NCBI RefSeq assembly: GCF_000090795.2
Contig: NW_003546265.1
Span: 503,950-525,637 of the forward strand
Origin: Amphimedon queenslandica
Taxonomy: Eukaryota > Porifera > Demospongiae > Haplosclerida > Niphatidae
Length of the DNA stretch: 21,688 nucleotides
Reading direction: 5' to 3'
Shown: positions 18,790-21,688 of the stretch, piece after piece
Numbering within the stretch: position 1 is the first letter of the stretch
Layout: the number at the start of each line of letters is the position of its first letter
The notes under the pieces: generated by a model
What the model was told of the DNA's origin: nothing
The model's input: only the letters and a program-made list of their open reading frames with translations
Database searches by the model: none
Made by a program: the position numbers and the translations under genes

Positions 18790-21657
18790 ATGTCTTCGAA
18801 ATTTTACGTCGAGAGCGAGAAGGTCCAATACAATGAGACAAAGCAGACCATACTCTCAACTTATGAGTACCAGTCTTCCCACGTGGAGACCGATGGAGAG
18901 AGATTCCGTGTAAAACCAGTCAATACTAATCTTACCTTTCGTACCAGTGCTCGAGTCCCTAGGGTTGGGGTCATGCTTGTTGGCTGGGGAGGGAATAATG
19001 GGTCCACAATCACTGCTTCTGTCCTTGCCAACAAGCTTGGCATCTCATGGAGGACTAAAGATGGTGTGAAGGTAAGTATACCATATACTGCTCTGTTGCA
19101 TTGTGTTGTTACTGCATCATGAGGAGAGCATTCTTCTTTTAGACTGTTAATTATTTGAACATTCTTCCTTTATACTTTTAAATAAACTGTTACTATTTGA
19201 TTGTTCACACATGACTTCTCTCATTAATCCACAGACTGCTAATTATTTCGGTTCCATAACTCAGTCCTCAACCACTAGTCTGGGGATAGGTCCAGATGGT
19301 AAAGATGTCTACGTTCCTTTGAAGGACCTCCTTCCAATGCTCTCACCCAATGACATGGAGTTTGATGGTAAGCAACAGCTCACCTACGACATTCCATTCA
19401 ACACTATAATGATGTAATTCCCTAATTAAGATCATATGATCATTAGTCATTATGTATATTTTGTTTATAAGCTATTCCCAGTGTTGTTTTGATGTGGTTT
19501 GACCCTCACATGATTTGCTCACTCATTCTAACCATCAGACTATGTATTAAATCATAATAAAGTCTTCCTTTCTCTCTCTCCCCCCTCTCTCTCTCTCCTT
19601 TTAGGTTGGGATATTTCTTCAGTCAATATAGCTGATGCTTGTTCCAGAGCTAAAGTAAGCCATTGAACTGCTGGTCTCATCACTGCAGCACCTCATGAAT
19701 CATTTTAGTAGCCCACAAAATATTTGACCTCAGCCACCACTGCAAAGTTAACATACAATAATGACGTAATCTGCCAATACAAGACAATACACTCCTCATG
19801 TATATAGTTAGCCAGTGTGTGTCTACCTGTTATTCTAATCCCAGTGGTGTGTTTTTATAAGATATTCAAAGTGCCTAGCTGTAGATGACCTTAAAATCAT
19901 AACTGGTTTGATGGACTGGTAATGTTACCTCTATGATGCCACATATCCAGTTACAGTTTAGCACTGCATGCTCATCACATGATTCACTATACTATGGGTT
20001 TGCTTCCTGGCCAGTAATGTCATAATATTAGTACACACTGCCAATCACATATTGTATTCTGTTTGTTGCTTTTAAAGGTCCTGGATATCAGTATTCAAGA
20101 TCAGCTGAGACCTTATCTTGAGAAGTTAAAGCCACGTCCGTCCATCTATTGCCCTGACTTCATCGCAGCCAATCAGGTAAAGAGACAGTCCTTTTGCCTT
20201 ATATATATATATATATACATGTTCATGCTTTCAATAATCAATTATTTCTTTATTCTCAGAGCGATCGTGCTGACAATGTCTTGTCTGGTACGAAATGGGA
20301 GATGGTGACCAAGATAAGAGAAGACATTAAGGATTTCAAACAAAAGAAGAACCTTGACAAAGTAATGATAATAATAATAATGATGCTAAATATTATTTTA
20401 TTTTTGATAGGTCATCATCTTGTGGACGGCTAACACCGAAAGGTTCTGTGATGTTGCTGCTGGTCTTAATGATACTGCGGACAACCTTCTGGAGAGCATA
20501 AAGAGGAATGAGGCTGAGGTCTCATCATCAACACTCTTTGCTGTTGCTAGCATTTTAGAAGGAGTGAGTCTCCTAATAGATGATAATAATAATTACGTTA
20601 TTATGTAGTGGAATATGATTATAAACTTGTAATTTATATTCTTGTTACTCCTTTCCCTTCTCTCTCCCTCTTCCAGTGTACATATATCAATGGTTCTCCT
20701 CAGAATACCTTTGTTCCAGGCTGTATTGAGCTAGCAGAAAGACACGGGGTCTTTCTTGGAGGAGATGACTTCAAGAGTGGACAGACAAAGATAAAATCAG
20801 TTCTGGTTGACTTCCTTGTGTCTGCTGGTCTGAAAGTATGCAAGAAATGATTTCTTTACAGAAATAATCATAAATATTAATTCTTTATTTAGCCAACGTC
20901 TATTGTCAGTTACAATCACCTTGGTAACAATGACGGGAAGAACCTTTCAGCCCCAAAGCAGTTCAGGAGCAAAGAGATATCAAAGAGCAACGTTGTGGAT
21001 GACATGGTGGAATCAAATGATGTACTTTACTCACCAAATGAGAAACCAGATCACACTGTAAGAGAGAGAGAGGGGGGAGGGAGGAGAGAGAGAGAGAGGG
21101 GTAGGAAGGAGAGAGAGAGAGGGGGGGAGGGAGGAGAGAGAGAAAGGAAGAATGGATGAAGAGAGAGAGAGGAAGAGTAGATGAGAAAGCATTGAAATGT
21201 GTCCCAAAAAGTTGACCTCTCACTGTATTAGGTTGTCATCAAGTATGTTCCATATGTTGCTGACTCCAAGAGAGCAATGGATGAGTATACCTCTGAGATA
21301 TTCATGGGAGGACATAACACAATCGTCCTTCACAACACTTGTGAGGACTCCCTCCTAGCAGCACCACTCATCATTGATCTCGTTATCATTGCTGAGCTCT
21401 GTGAAAGGATTCAAGTAAGACACTGACAATAGCAATTATATTTATTATCATTCAATGGCTATACTTCTTTATGAAGGTTAGATCATCATCATTACAATAT
21501 TCTTTTCATAGGTTAAGACTATTGATGGGGATTACGAGCAGTTCCATTCGGTCCTTTCTATTCTCTCGTATCTATTAAAGGCTCCAATGGTACCTCCTGG
21601 CACACCTGTCGTCAATGCATTATTCCGCCAAAGAGCTTGCATTGAGAACATATTCAG
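18790..21657 (+). CDS. ISYNA1: Inositol-3-phosphate synthase (myo-inositol-1-phosphate synthase), 3' partial
   Basis: Exons 18790-19071, 19235-19367, 19605-19654, 20078-20176, 20260-20361, 20411-20563, 20677-20835, 20893-21057, 21232-21414 and 21512-21657, 490 residues before the window ends; the family is about 510-560 aa, so only the last exon is missing. Converts D-glucose 6-phosphate to 1D-myo-inositol 3-phosphate using NAD+ (EC 5.5.1.4), the first step of inositol synthesis, in the cytosol. Seen motifs: NAD-binding [16 protein letters not shown] (about residues 61-76), [50 protein letters not shown] (about 301-311), [39 protein letters not shown] and [14 protein letters not shown]. All junction phases close, and the match to the animal enzyme is colinear throughout. 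Intron 19655-20077 (423 bp) shows nothing notable. Confidence 0.97.
20200..20217. repeat. (AT)n microsatellite
   Basis: About nine AT dinucleotides in the synthase intron 20177-20259. Confidence 0.9.
21058..21180. repeat. GA/GGGA-rich purine tract
   Basis: Over 100 bp of almost pure purine on the plus strand (GAGAGA, GGGGGAGGGAGG) starting at the donor of the synthase intron 21058-21231. G-runs are numerous enough to allow G-rich RNA structure. Confidence 0.9.
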
Positions 21658-21688
21658 GTGAGCAAGAAGTCATTGTTAGATGTAGAAA

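Noticed and set aside
20963-21223. Minus-strand frame rich in Ser and Leu
   Set aside because: Produced by the GA-rich intron tract and antisense of a conserved synthase exon.

Overview
The window looks like a piece of a compact, AT-rich early-branching metazoan genome, most likely a demosponge. Genes are spliced with very short introns (mostly 42-60 bp, GT..AG) and separated by only 50-500 bp. One gene encodes a type II membrane protein with a Cys-rich ectodomain of a kind I associate with sponge and cnidarian lineage-specific families. The organism is an inference; no rRNA or barcode sequence is present. I rebuilt spliced models by hand from frame continuity, splice dinucleotides and comparison between paralogs.

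Left part (1-7800): two related plus-strand genes flank a minus-strand gene for an HSPA12-type atypical Hsp70 (668 aa). The flanking genes share exon layout and intron phases: a coiled-coil N-terminus, a helical middle and a C-terminal domain resembling that of Mieap/SPATA18. The first copy ends in a short acidic tail. The second has a tail of about 730 residues, Pro-rich and then Ser/Thr/Lys-rich, including three copies of a KTQTLS-HSP motif. Their introns hold a CA microsatellite, a 24-bp minisatellite and an array of roughly 186-bp repeats.

Middle part (8286-10781): an 11-exon minus-strand gene for a CNNM/DUF21-CBS membrane protein (480 aa, short form). It is divergent, across 129 bp, from the first of three Gfo/Idh/MocA oxidoreductase genes.

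Right part (10911-18449): copies A, B and C of the oxidoreductase have identical intron positions and phases. A and B are only 52 bp apart. An intronless coiled-coil membrane-protein gene lies between B and C and is interrupted by one in-frame TGA. Exon 2 is almost identical in all three copies although C is strongly diverged elsewhere, which points to local gene conversion. A and B have Ala where the family normally has the catalytic-site Asp; C keeps the Asp. Introns 1 and 4 of C hold repeats that share a core with the array at 4.7-5.2 kb, in opposite orientations to each other.

Right edge (18790-21688): ten exons of inositol-3-phosphate synthase (ISYNA1/INO1), cut by the window end before its last exon. 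Its upstream region carries a 12-bp palindromic E-box, a CATGTG element and an inverted CCAAT box. Having three possible sugar/polyol dehydrogenase genes next to the inositol-producing enzyme suggests, but does not prove, a link to inositol metabolism.
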